A DNA stretch of 6,800 nt from Anaerolineae bacterium (GTDB taxonomy: Bacteria > Chloroflexota > Anaerolineae > B4-G1 > SLSP01), in assembly GCA_016927095.1 (NCBI GenBank), contig JAFGNI010000588.1, positions 1 to 6,800 of the forward strand, in the 5' to 3' direction. This document shows positions 6,790-6,800 of this stretch, one piece after another. Position numbers and translations under genes: made by a program. The number at the start of each line of letters is the position of its first letter. The stretch's first letter is position 1. The notes beneath the pieces are model-generated. The model did not search any database and was not told where the DNA came from. It saw only the letters and a program-made list of their open reading frames with translations.

Positions 6790-6800
6790 GTAATTGGAGA

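Noticed and set aside
2555..6793. A 1412-codon open frame on the + strand, opposite the A2M gene, and further long ones in the same register at 671-1828 and 1907-2311.
   Set aside because: These frames are codon-aligned with the A2M gene on the other strand. In that register a stop arises only where A2M uses TTA, CTA or TCA, which are rare in GC-rich genes. The translations show no recognisable domain and are rich in His, Arg, Val and Gly as expected from antisense reading, while the A2M frame is conserved along its full length.

Overview
The window is GC-rich and holds two convergent genes separated by a 65-bp repeat-rich gap. Positions 3-653 (+) carry the 3' part of a gene whose 5' end lies outside the window. 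Positions 719-6775 (-) carry a complete, very large gene for a secreted, membrane-anchored bacterial alpha-2-macroglobulin (A2M), a thioester protease-trap protein of 2018 residues. It has its own strong Shine-Dalgarno sequence.

The likely source is a member of the Chloroflexota, possibly an Anaerolineae-like lineage. The hints are high GC, the Thr/Pro-rich linker (PTPAPTATPEG) right after the signal peptide, which is very common in exported proteins of that phylum, and short tandem repeats with a fixed period. This is inference from sequence style; no rRNA or marker gene is present.

Layout: (1) 3-653, a conserved protein of unknown function, probably exported and barrel-like, partial. (2) 651-724, an intergenic patch built from 7-bp units (CGTGA on the left, TCACG on the right) that folds into a strong imperfect hairpin between the two converging stop codons. 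(3) 719-6775, the A2M gene. In protein order it encodes a signal peptide, a TP-rich linker, four SbsA-like Ig (Big_5) domains, macroglobulin domains including the classic MG2 signature, a glycine-rich bait-like segment, the A2M signature domain, a thioester domain with an intact Cys-Thr-Glu-Gln motif, and a C-terminal receptor-binding-like domain. (4) 6776-6800, the start of the A2M leader with a perfect AGGAGG.

The two genes share no operon, because they converge. Bacterial A2M often sits beside the penicillin-binding protein gene pbpC. No such gene is visible here, and only the 25 bp upstream of the A2M start can be seen. The most unusual items are the heptamer repeat, which is in register with both stop codons, and a four-unit octamer repeat embedded in the A2M coding sequence. 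I saw no RNA genes, CRISPR array, transposase or phage element.
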